Source: an uncultured Bacteroidota bacterium
GTDB lineage: Bacteria; Bacteroidota; Bacteroidia; 2-12-FULL-35-15
Length of the DNA: 5,624 bases
NCBI GenBank assembly: GCA_903889605.1
Contig: CAISYK010001286.1
Coordinates: 1 to 5,624, forward strand
Direction: 5' to 3'
Shown: positions 1 to 5,624 of the stretch, in pieces
Layout: the number at the start of each line of letters is the position of its first letter
How positions within the stretch are numbered: position 1 is the stretch's first letter
Made by a program: the position numbers and the translations under genes
Notes under the pieces: model-generated
Told to the model about the DNA's origin: nothing
The model's input: only the letters and a program-made list of their open reading frames with translations
Database searches by the model: none

Positions 1-2
1 AT

Positions 3-122
3 TTTGGAATTAATTATTGGATGCCCAAAAAATATATTGCTGATACCACTAAACCCGGAGGGGTAATCAATTATCCCATTATTCAAACGCAAATAAACGA
101 GGCAGGCATTCCCCCCCGTTGA
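3..122 (+). CDS. C-terminal end of an unrecognised protein (5' truncated)
   Basis: An open frame runs from the window edge through 39 codons to a TGA at 120-122. Its composition is protein-like: it begins FGINYWMPKKY, continues through a Pro/Gly-containing stretch and ends NEAGIPPR. The other two forward frames here are less convincing: one stops almost at once and the other yields a hydrophobic run that stops at about 66. I do not recognise the family, and too little is present to assign a role. An ATG at 21-23 is in frame, but the residues before it read through, so I treat the piece as the tail of a longer gene. The stop directly follows a seven-C run (111-117). One C fewer would continue the frame for about 11 more codons through the hairpin, so the exact C-terminus is sensitive to sequencing error. 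Confidence 0.5.
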   Translation, partial: FGINYWMPKKYIADTTKPGGVINYPIIQTQINEAGIPPR

Positions 123-147
123 GCGTAGTGTCCCGCTACGCTTTTAT
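121..147 (+). terminator. Hairpin with T-tract after the upstream partial gene
   Basis: AGCGTAGTG (122-130) pairs with CGCTACGCT (134-142), giving a 9-bp stem that includes one G-U pair and a 3-nt loop. It is followed by TTTTATT. This fits an intrinsic terminator for the gene ending at 122, although the stem starts inside the stop codon, which is unusually close. A dispersed palindromic repeat (REP-like) is the main alternative, because the stem is compact, GC-rich and stands out from the AT-rich surroundings. Confidence 0.5.
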
Positions 148-411
148 TAACAAGGCCTCTGGCCAATGCAGTAGTTTACAAAATAATAAATTGCAAAATA
201 TTGTTTACAATTAGTTAAACCCTTTCAAGCGATAAAATAAAATACATCAACTATACTATTCTTCTTTTCGGCTATTCAAAGCACACTACCAACGAATAAC
301 TGCTTACTCATTTTTATTTTAATCATAGGTTCGCAGTGTAATAATTGCAAAGAGAGTTGCTTTGCCAGATTCAACAGTTCTTTGAAGTATTGAAAAAATC
401 ATAGGTAGAAT
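148..411. other. AT-rich intergenic region without a gene
   Basis: Stops occur frequently in all frames, and I found no open frame or RNA gene worth calling. It lies between the 3' end of the partial plus-strand gene and the 3' end of the minus-strand propeller gene, so both flanking genes end here and no promoter is required. It contains a small GGCC-TCT-GGCC hairpin (154-164), a 10-bp direct repeat AATCATAGGT (321-330 and 397-406) and a weak inverted repeat at 347-365. None has a clear function. Confidence 0.6.
347..365 (-). terminator. Weak candidate terminator for the propeller gene
   Basis: GCAAAG (347-352) and CTTTGC (360-365) form a 6-bp inverted repeat with a 7-nt loop, about 47 bp beyond the stop of the minus-strand gene. 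Read on the minus strand it is followed by AATTATT, a poor U-tract. It is the best hairpin I can find downstream of that gene, but it is weak and may be chance. Confidence 0.2.
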
Positions 412-1977
412 TTATTGGAGCACTATCTTTTTAACCTCTGATTTCTTTTGGGAAGAATCTAGGGAGGATGATTGCAGTTCAACAAAATAAAATCCCTTTG
501 GCAAATAACTTAAATCTATTTGTTTTATACATGAGCCTGTAATATCTTTTATAGTTTCAAAGTGAACAATTTGGCTTAAAGTATTGGTAACTTTTAATGT
601 AAAGGATTCTTTTGGGAAAGAAGATTGAATGCTTACAGTAATAATATTGGTTGCAGGGTTAGGGTAAACAGAGATATCAATATTGTTTTCTTTTCCCTTT
701 ATGTTTGTTGTAATTTCAGGTGGATCATAAAGTTCTGCCACAAACATCCCGGCTTGGTTAGGAGTAAAACTAAAGGAATCAAAACTTGCTGTGTTTTGGA
801 AACCTACGATGTAAACACTGCCCGAATCATCAGCCAGCATATCTATATTAGCAGCAGCAGGTTTGGATTGCAGCCATAATAAATTTCCTGCATTGTCATA
901 TTTGGAAATGAAAGAACTGCTATGGGACAAATAAGCATTGCCCTGTTTATCCCCACAAATTCCATAACCAAAACTGTTGGGACCTCCGCCACTAATAGCC
1001 CAAATAGCATTACCGTTGCTGTCATATTTTGCCGCAAAATAATAATCTCCTCCTGTTGTATTTGTTGTGGTAATTGAACCGAACATAGCCGTTGGACTTT
1101 CTGAGTAACCAGTTACATATAAATTGTTTTGAGCATCTATGTTGAAGTCTGCAAGTTCATCTTGACCTACGCCACCTGAACGGATTGCCCATAACCAGTT
1201 ACCGGAGGAATCTATTTTAGCTATGTATATGTCAGGAGAACCATCTGAATAAGGGTCTGATGCAGTAATTGAAATATTATCAAAATGGGTAGTATAATTA
1301 AAAGTGCCAGCCATATAAGTATTGCCAGCTATGTCTGTTTTTATTTTTGGGAAACCGTAACCAGCGGAAATACCCTTTATCCAAAGTAGAGAACCACTAG
1401 CGTTATATTTAGCAATATAGGCAAAACAAGAAGGATTGCTCATATATATTCCATCAAAATATGCATTTTCATTGACCCTGCCTGCCAGATATATATTATT
1501 TTGTACATCAGTGCTAAGTGAGATTCCAATTGCACTGCCACTGCTGCCGGTTGAATTTTTTACCCATTGAAACACACCTTGAGAATTTAACTTGATTAGA
1601 AACATATTGCCGCCGCTAACAGATGCACACATAGTTGAACCAACGAAAAGGGAATCGTTAAAAATGCTTGTTAAATACACATTACCTGAAATATCAGTGC
1701 AAATGGCTATGCCACATTCTCCAATACCAAGTGCTGAAACAGTTTGTGTCCATAATCTATTATGATTTAAATCATACTTAATAATATATATCGCATTTGC
1801 AGAATAGGAATAATTGAGGGGGGCGTAAGCCACAAATAAATTACCGGAGGAATCTTTTGCCAAGCATGCTCTTGCACCCCAGGAACTACGATAGGAAGAG
1901 TCACTTGTTGCCCACGTGTATGTTTGAGCTAAAGAATAATTGGTTAATACAATAAAAATGATGAATAATTTTTTCAT
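412..1977 (-). CDS. Secreted SBBP-like beta-propeller protein with T9SS C-terminal sorting domain
   Basis: The 521-residue product begins with a signal peptide (MKKLFIIFIVLTNYSLAQ, cleavage near residue 18), so it crosses the inner membrane by Sec. Residues 19-420 are seven repeats. Each has a D-x-x-G/N-N-x-Y/F strand (D at 42, 95, 157, 215, 281, 343, 383) and a K-Y/I/L-D/N-x-x-G-x-x-x-W strand (W at 76, 138, 199, 263, 326, 368). This resembles SBBP-type bacterial beta-propellers. Residues about 433-521 are a T9SS type A sorting domain (YPNPATN at 438, LPKGFYFV at 492, KKIVLQ at the end), which predicts export across the outer membrane and surface attachment or release. No catalytic motif is visible, so a binding or structural role is inferred. 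I chose the ATG at 1975-1977 because it starts a standard signal peptide and follows an A-rich leader. An in-frame ATG at 1990-1992 would add five residues. A start at 2130 would add 51 residues unlike any export signal. The gene is divergent from the glycosidase gene. Confidence 0.85.
   Translation of the reverse strand: MKKLFIIFIVLTNYSLAQTYTWATSDSSYRSSWGARACLAKDSSGNLFVAYAPLNYSYSANAIYIIKYDLNHNRLWTQTVSALGIGECGIAICTDISGNVYLTSIFNDSLFVGSTMCASVSGGNMFLIKLNSQGVFQWVKNSTGSSGSAIGISLSTDVQNNIYLAGRVNENAYFDGIYMSNPSCFAYIAKYNASGSLLWIKGISAGYGFPKIKTDIAGNTYMAGTFNYTTHFDNISITASDPYSDGSPDIYIAKIDSSGNWLWAIRSGGVGQDELADFNIDAQNNLYVTGYSESPTAMFGSITTTNTTGGDYYFAAKYDSNGNAIWAISGGGPNSFGYGICGDKQGNAYLSHSSSFISKYDNAGNLLWLQSKPAAANIDMLADDSGSVYIVGFQNTASFDSFSFTPNQAGMFVAELYDPPEITTNIKGKENNIDISVYPNPATNIITVSIQSSFPKESFTLKVTNTLSQIVHFETIKDITGSCIKQIDLSYLPKGFYFVELQSSSLDSSQKKSEVKKIVLQ
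718..1923 (-). repeat. Seven propeller-blade repeats within the minus-strand gene
   Basis: Seven degenerate protein repeats, spaced about 40-65 residues apart, cover residues 19-420. The last blade ends at MFVAELYDP and lacks its own W strand. The mature N-terminus supplies one instead (YTWATS, W22), matching LWAIRS, LWIKGI and FQWVKN in the other blades. This is the arrangement expected when the first strand closes the ring of a seven-bladed propeller. The repeats are conserved as protein, not as near-identical DNA. Confidence 0.7.
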
Positions 1978-1992
1978 TTTATTCGTTTTCAT

Positions 1993-2000
1993 CAAAAGTA
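1993..2000 (-). promoter_or_regulatory. Candidate -7 element (TAnnTTTG) for the propeller gene
   Basis: On the minus strand this reads TACTTTTG, matching the TAnnTTTG consensus known for Bacteroidota housekeeping promoters. Transcription would begin about 5 bases downstream, leaving only a short leader before the ATG at 1977 and excluding the ATG at 1992. No clear TTG-type -33 element sits at the expected distance upstream, so the match may be chance. Confidence 0.25.
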
Positions 2001-2174
2001 CTGTTGGTATCAGTATAAACTGATTACTATTCGTTATTAAACAATTTAAAATAGCCGAAAGAGGATAATCCTGTTTTGTGTTTATCAAATAGATTATTTT
2101 GTTGTAATGAAAAAAATCCGAGGATCCCACATTGCGGAACCCACATCATAAATGACCCGTGTAAAAGAAATAGA

Positions 2175-2190
2175 ATAATATTATGCATAA
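2175..2190. promoter_or_regulatory. Overlapping palindromes upstream of the glycosidase gene
   Basis: ATAATATTAT (2175-2184) and TTATGCATAA (2181-2190) are both perfect 10-bp palindromes and share four bases. They lie 31 bp before the glycosidase start codon. A further GATTA-N5-TAATC inverted repeat follows at 2198-2212. The position suits a regulator site or promoter region, but AT-rich DNA produces such palindromes easily. Confidence 0.25.
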
Positions 2191-2221
2191 ACAGGATGAT
2201 TATGTATTAATCTAAAAACAA

Positions 2222-3943
2222 ATGAATATGATAAAATTTAAAAACAAAAAAACTGAAAGGGTCAAATACGGCATACTTAAAGGAAAGCATTTACATATTG
2301 CCTTATGCATCTTGCTTTTTTGCGGTGCTAATTTACTCATCAAGGCACAGGCAATTTCAAATAATTTTTATTCCGAGAATGCCTGGATGCCCGATTCCAT
2401 TGGTGAAGGCGCCAATAAAGTTTTCTTAAATGGACACCTGCACGACAATTGGGAAAATGTGAGAAAAAGCAATGTGAAATTGGTCAGATTTGGCGGGCAG
2501 ACAGCAGATTATAATATGCCTTCTAGGTTTCAATACCTTAGAATGGTTGATTCCATTCGCGCCAAGGGCATGGAACCGATTTTACAGTTGTCGAAAGGTA
2601 ATTCGAATTATGATACACTTGATGCCCTCCCAATATTCCGATACATTAATGTAACCATGAACAGGCACGTGAAATACTGGATTATTGGGAATGAGCCGGA
2701 TTTGTATACAACAAATAAAACTGCTTCAAAAATATCAGCTTATATAAAACGGTACGCCCAAGCCATGAAGAATATAGATAATACCATACTTATTATCGGT
2801 CCTGAAATGACCAGTATAAAGCCGGAGGATTCCAATGCCCCCGTCCAAAAAATAGTTGATTCACTTATGAATACAAGTTGGTCAGGGAATATATTAGGGC
2901 TCATTACTTCAGGGAGCGGTGCTGGCAAAGGGTTCATTGATTTTTTCTCCTGGCACATGTATAATAATTATGATGGCTTAACCTCCACGAAAAGCAGATC
3001 TTGGCTAATTGACAGATTAACAACCACCGATTCTCTGCGAATGGGAAGGATGAAACGAAAATTAGACAGCTGCAATATAGTATTGGGTCGTACCAGCCAG
3101 CCTGTAAAACCAATAATTACAGAAGCGAATATTTGCTATTATTCCGACACCAATTTTGTTGCTAATGACAATTGGCAAGGAGTTAAAGGCAATAGTTTTT
3201 TTGCAGGTCAGTTTTGGTGTGAAGCCATGGCAATAGGAGTGAATAGGGGGCTTGAATGGATTAATTTCTGGAGTGTAATGGAAAAAACCGGGTTGGGTTT
3301 TATGACCAATTCTACCAGCGCAAGGAAAAGCACTTATTATCACATGCAGGCAATGGGTCAATGGTATACAGGTACTAATTATTTAGGCAGCGATAAAAGT
3401 ACCACAAGTAATGCTGATATTAAAAACCTAAAAGCATTTGGAAGCAAAGATGGAAATCACATCGCTGTATTTATTATGAACCAGGATTCTTTACTGGTTG
3501 TTCCAACAAACAGGGCTTATTCAATTCGGTTGAATGGTAGTTATCCTTCAAGCGATACCAACAGAATAACATTAAGTATGGGAATAGACAGGACCTATCG
3601 GGATACTATTGAAGCAGCATCTACAACACTATTGGTTTTCGATCTAAATGGAAATATTTCAGAAAAGTATATATATAAACAATTTGATGGCAGCACACAA
3701 CCCGGCTTTCACCAAAAGTACCCTCAATGCGGTAATTCAATAACATATACGCAGAGTACTCTGGATGCGTACTATCCAGCGGTTTATTCAAATATAACTA
3801 TTGGAAATGGAACTAACCAGATTCAGGTAAAGAATACAGATAATAGTATTTTCCACGCCGTAAATTCAATAACTCTGAACAAAAACTTTTTAATGCTTCC
3901 CGGGCAAACTTTGAGCTTAATCATAGACCCAACATGTCAGTAA
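2222..3943 (+). CDS. Secreted clan GH-A-like glycoside hydrolase
   Basis: The product has 573 residues. A long basic N-terminus and hydrophobic segment (about 25-41) ending KAQA form a Sec signal peptide cleaved near 44. Residues about 50-375 read as a TIM-barrel glycosidase of clan GH-A. VRFGGQTADYNMP (88-100) resembles the RxGG strand of GH44/GH79-like enzymes. WIIGNEPD (153-160) supplies the acid/base Glu158. FFSWHMYNN (241-249) gives the H-x-Y motif of strand 6, and PIITEANI (297-304) the nucleophile Glu301. INFWS (347-351) fits strand 8. Both catalytic Glu are present, so a retaining mechanism is inferred. The substrate and exact GH family are unclear. Residues about 400-475 look like the usual beta-sandwich. 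The C-terminus (about 485-573, with AVNSITLNKNFLMLPGQTL) resembles the short C-terminal 'coathanger/GCX' type domains of Bacteroidota secreted proteins rather than a canonical T9SS tail. The start at 2222 follows an A-rich leader, and the ATG at 2228 is an alternative. It is probably co-transcribed with the adhesin gene 30 bp downstream. Confidence 0.75.
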   Translation: MNMIKFKNKKTERVKYGILKGKHLHIALCILLFCGANLLIKAQAISNNFYSENAWMPDSIGEGANKVFLNGHLHDNWENVRKSNVKLVRFGGQTADYNMPSRFQYLRMVDSIRAKGMEPILQLSKGNSNYDTLDALPIFRYINVTMNRHVKYWIIGNEPDLYTTNKTASKISAYIKRYAQAMKNIDNTILIIGPEMTSIKPEDSNAPVQKIVDSLMNTSWSGNILGLITSGSGAGKGFIDFFSWHMYNNYDGLTSTKSRSWLIDRLTTTDSLRMGRMKRKLDSCNIVLGRTSQPVKPIITEANICYYSDTNFVANDNWQGVKGNSFFAGQFWCEAMAIGVNRGLEWINFWSVMEKTGLGFMTNSTSARKSTYYHMQAMGQWYTGTNYLGSDKSTTSNADIKNLKAFGSKDGNHIAVFIMNQDSLLVVPTNRAYSIRLNGSYPSSDTNRITLSMGIDRTYRDTIEAASTTLLVFDLNGNISEKYIYKQFDGSTQPGFHQKYPQCGNSITYTQSTLDAYYPAVYSNITIGNGTNQIQVKNTDNSIFHAVNSITLNKNFLMLPGQTLSLIIDPTCQ

Positions 3944-3973
3944 TTTTAAACCTAAAAAACCAAAAATCAAAAA

Positions 3974-5521
3974 ATGAAAACAACAAACCATATCAGATAT
4001 AATAGAATCAGTATTCTATTTTCGTTAACAGCTTTATTACATTGCACTATTATCAGTAATGCTCAAGTAAGGGTTTCAACAACCGGCAGTGTTTCAGTAG
4101 GGGATACCACAGCTAATCCAAGCGGAGGATTGAAGGTTTATGGAGGAGATTTAAATCTTAACAGTACTTCAAGTTCATTTAAGATAAATGGCAACAAAGT
4201 GCTTTTCAATGATAGTAATATTGAAAATATCTTTGTAGGTTATGGTGCTGGCGGCAGTTCACACATGACTGGTCTCAAAAACACATTTTCGGGTTATACT
4301 GCCGGTTACAGCAATACATCAGGAAACCATAACAGCGCTTTGGGCGGATATGCATTTTACACTAATACAACAGGACATGGAAATATTGCTTTAGGCTCAA
4401 GTACGCTTTATCAAAACATCAGCGGAAACTTAAACACAGCCTGCGGAATGTATGCACTATATTCCAACAATTATGGAAGCAATAGCACAGCTATGGGATA
4501 CCAATCTTTTTATTACAATACTGGAAGTGAAAATACAGCAGTTGGCTATTGGGCTGGTTTAACAAATACTACTGGTACCTCAAATACTTTTCTTGGAAGT
4601 AGGGCTGATGCATTTGCGGGTAACTATACCAATGCTACTGCCATTGGGTATGGGGCAATTGTTACAGGAAGCAATAGAGTACAGCTAGGTAACTCAGCTA
4701 CAAGTGGTGGTGTTTTTACTTTCACTGGTTTATATCAAACTAGTGATGGCCGTTTTAAAACTAATGTAACTGAAAATGTGAAGGGCTTAGAGTTTATTAA
4801 AAAACTGCGCCCTGTCACTTATAATATGGATACTAAAATTTTTGATGATTTTATAGTTCAAAACATGCCAGACAGTGCTAAAACTATGCATCAGGCCGGA
4901 ATGGATTTTACGTCAGCATCGGCTATTATCCACTCCGGATTTATTGCCCAGGAAGTGGAGCAAGCTGCACAACAAGTTGGATACTCATCGTCTATTGTTC
5001 ATACACCATCCAATAGCGCAGACCCTTATGCTTTGTCTTATGCCGAAATTGTTGTGCCCTTAGTAAAGGCAGTACAGGAATTGAGCAAAAATGATTCTAT
5101 AAAAGATGCCAAACTGGAAGCAATACAGAATAAAATAGATCAGTTGGATGCGGTTATTAATTCGTGCTGTGCAATTCATACAAACAAATCGGTACAGCAG
5201 AATAATTCAAACCCAGAATCATCAGTTAATTCAAAGGATATTGAACTGAGCAATAAAAATATAATAGTCCTTAACCAAAACATTCCAAATCCCTTCCAAG
5301 ATCAAACCATTATCAATTATTATTTACCGGACAATTTTACCCACGCACAAATTATATTTTTGGAGGAATCAGGCAAACTCATCAAAACAGTTGAATTAAC
5401 AGAGAAAGGCAATGGACAATTAAATGTATTCGGAAATGATTTAACAAGCGGTATTTATACATATTCATTAATAGTTGACGGACAAACCATAGAAACCAAA
5501 AAGATGGTGAAGGCGAAATAA
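3974..5521 (+). CDS. YadA-head-like surface protein with S74 intramolecular chaperone and T9SS sorting domain
   Basis: The product has 515 residues: signal peptide 1-30 (cleavage ISNA|Q), then a short beta-rich segment. Next come about eight 17-residue N-[ST]-A-x-G-Y-x-A-x-Y-x-N-T-x-G repeats (85-220), as in trimeric autotransporter-like heads. Residues 255-370 form a Peptidase_S74 domain: SDGRFK (257-262) with the Ser/Lys pair of phage tail-spike chaperones at S257 and K262, LRPVTYNM (278-285), GFIAQEVEQ (322-330) and LSYAEIVVPLVKAVQEL (354-370). A coiled coil (about 376-395) and a Cys pair (C398, C399) follow. The chain ends in a T9SS type A sorting domain (about 430-515: IPNPF, LTSGIYTYSL, KKMVKAK). 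From the S74 family I infer a homotrimer; adhesion is likely but the ligand is unknown. The start is well supported by the signal peptide and A-rich leader. It lies 30 bp after the glycosidase gene with no terminator between, so the two are probably one operon. It ends before a strong terminator. Confidence 0.88.
   Translation: MKTTNHIRYNRISILFSLTALLHCTIISNAQVRVSTTGSVSVGDTTANPSGGLKVYGGDLNLNSTSSSFKINGNKVLFNDSNIENIFVGYGAGGSSHMTGLKNTFSGYTAGYSNTSGNHNSALGGYAFYTNTTGHGNIALGSSTLYQNISGNLNTACGMYALYSNNYGSNSTAMGYQSFYYNTGSENTAVGYWAGLTNTTGTSNTFLGSRADAFAGNYTNATAIGYGAIVTGSNRVQLGNSATSGGVFTFTGLYQTSDGRFKTNVTENVKGLEFIKKLRPVTYNMDTKIFDDFIVQNMPDSAKTMHQAGMDFTSASAIIHSGFIAQEVEQAAQQVGYSSSIVHTPSNSADPYALSYAEIVVPLVKAVQELSKNDSIKDAKLEAIQNKIDQLDAVINSCCAIHTNKSVQQNNSNPESSVNSKDIELSNKNIIVLNQNIPNPFQDQTIINYYLPDNFTHAQIIFLEESGKLIKTVELTEKGNGQLNVFGNDLTSGIYTYSLIVDGQTIETKKMVKAK
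4226..4633 (+). repeat. Eight 17-residue head repeats in the adhesin gene
   Basis: The repeat units begin at residues 85, 103, 120, 137, 154, 171, 187 and 204, a period of 17 residues (51 bp) with one unit each of 18 and 16. The core pattern is N-[ST]-A-[LMV]-G-Y-x-[AS]-[LF]-Y-x-N-T-[TS]-G. The units differ clearly in DNA sequence, so this is an old protein repeat rather than a recent tandem expansion. In trimeric heads, such repeats stack as left-handed beta-roll coils. Confidence 0.85.
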
Positions 5522-5540
5522 CACTTGCACCCAGATAAAC

Positions 5541-5579
5541 AGGAAGCCATTTTTAAAATATAAAAATGGCTTCCTTTGT
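5541..5579 (+). terminator. Strong intrinsic terminator of the glycosidase-adhesin unit
   Basis: Bases 5541-5555 pair perfectly with 5561-5575, a 15-bp stem with a GC-rich base (AGGAAGCC/GGCTTCCT) and a 5-nt loop (AAATA). The stem is followed by TTTGTATG. It begins 19 bp after the adhesin stop codon. The inner part of the stem is A/T only, so it also gives a short T-run in the opposite direction, but no gene in the window approaches from the right. Confidence 0.85.
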
Positions 5580-5624
5580 ATGTAATAAAACCCAATATTT
5601 TAATTGAATTAAAAAAAAGATTTC

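Larger units (their letters stand above)
1978..2221. promoter_or_regulatory. Divergent intergenic region between the propeller and glycosidase genes
   Basis: This 244-bp stretch separates two genes transcribed away from each other, so it should contain both promoters. No frame through it looks like protein. The minus-strand frame that continues upstream of the propeller signal peptide lacks the features of an export signal. It holds a Bacteroidota-type -7-like element on the minus strand (1993-2000), overlapping AT palindromes ahead of the glycosidase gene (2175-2190) and a direct repeat CCCACAT (2126-2132 and 2140-2146). I could not identify a convincing -33/-7 pair for the plus strand. Confidence 0.5.

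Noticed and set aside
370..386. TTCAA-N7-TTGAA inverted repeat near the propeller gene end
   Set aside because: The stem is only 5 bp and AT-rich, with no T-tract on either strand at the right distance.
625..879. Plus-strand open frame of 84 codons inside the propeller gene
   Set aside because: It lies antisense to the T9SS tail and last blades of a well-supported gene, and it has no recognisable motif.
843..1037. Minus-strand open frame of 64 codons in another frame of the propeller gene
   Set aside because: It overlaps conserved blade repeats of the real frame, and its composition reflects a shifted reading of them.
1978..2130. 51-residue N-terminal extension of the propeller protein from an upstream ATG
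   Set aside because: The extension has no export-signal character and would bury the signal peptide that starts at 1977. It also occupies the space where the divergent promoters must lie.
2309..2330. Possible lipoprotein signal (LLFC) in the glycosidase signal peptide
   Set aside because: The residue before the Cys is Phe, not Gly/Ala/Ser as a lipobox requires, and a better signal peptidase I site (KAQA) follows.
2740..3361. Two minus-strand open frames (2740-2958 and 3062-3361) antisense to the glycosidase
   Set aside because: Both are antisense to catalytic-domain sequence with clear GH-A motifs. They have no start context or motif of their own.
4226..4633. CRISPR-like or recent tandem DNA repeat
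   Set aside because: The 51-bp periodicity is at protein level. The units diverge in DNA, there are no conserved direct repeats with unique spacers, and the region lies inside a coding frame.
4875..5063. Plus-strand 62-codon frame within the adhesin gene
   Set aside because: It is an out-of-frame reading of the S74 domain, whose motifs are intact in the main frame.
3974..5521. Phage tail-fibre gene indicating a prophage
   Set aside because: S74 and head repeats occur in tail fibres, but the Sec signal peptide, T9SS tail and lack of any phage genes nearby point to a cellular surface protein.

Overview
The window looks like a chromosomal stretch of a Bacteroidota (Bacteroidetes) bacterium. 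The evidence is AT-rich DNA, A-rich leaders with no Shine-Dalgarno sequence, and two proteins ending in type IX secretion system (T9SS) C-terminal sorting domains. A tail-fibre-like adhesin with NTAxGY-type repeats and a Peptidase_S74 chaperone domain points the same way. The species cannot be named from the sequence.

Layout. Positions 3-122 hold the last 39 codons of an unrecognised plus-strand gene, closed by a compact hairpin and T-tract at 121-147. Positions 148-411 are AT-rich and non-coding. A minus-strand gene (412-1977) encodes a secreted seven-repeat beta-propeller (SBBP-like) protein with a T9SS sorting domain. A divergent intergenic region (1978-2221) should carry the promoters for this gene and for the plus-strand pair that follows. 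The pair is a secreted clan GH-A-like glycosidase (2222-3943) and, 30 bp downstream with no terminator between them, a YadA-head/S74-chaperone/T9SS-tail surface protein (3974-5521). A strong 15-bp hairpin terminator at 5541-5579 ends this two-gene unit.

How the genes may work together. All three complete proteins have export signals, so this is an envelope or surface locus. The glycosidase and the trimeric adhesin-like protein are probably co-transcribed, suggesting binding and processing of an extracellular or envelope glycan, but the substrate cannot be read from the sequence. The most unusual point is the adhesin's architecture: an apparently intact self-cleaving S74 motif lies between the head and the T9SS sorting tail. 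I see no mobile element, CRISPR array, tRNA or rRNA, and no clear sign of a wholly new system.
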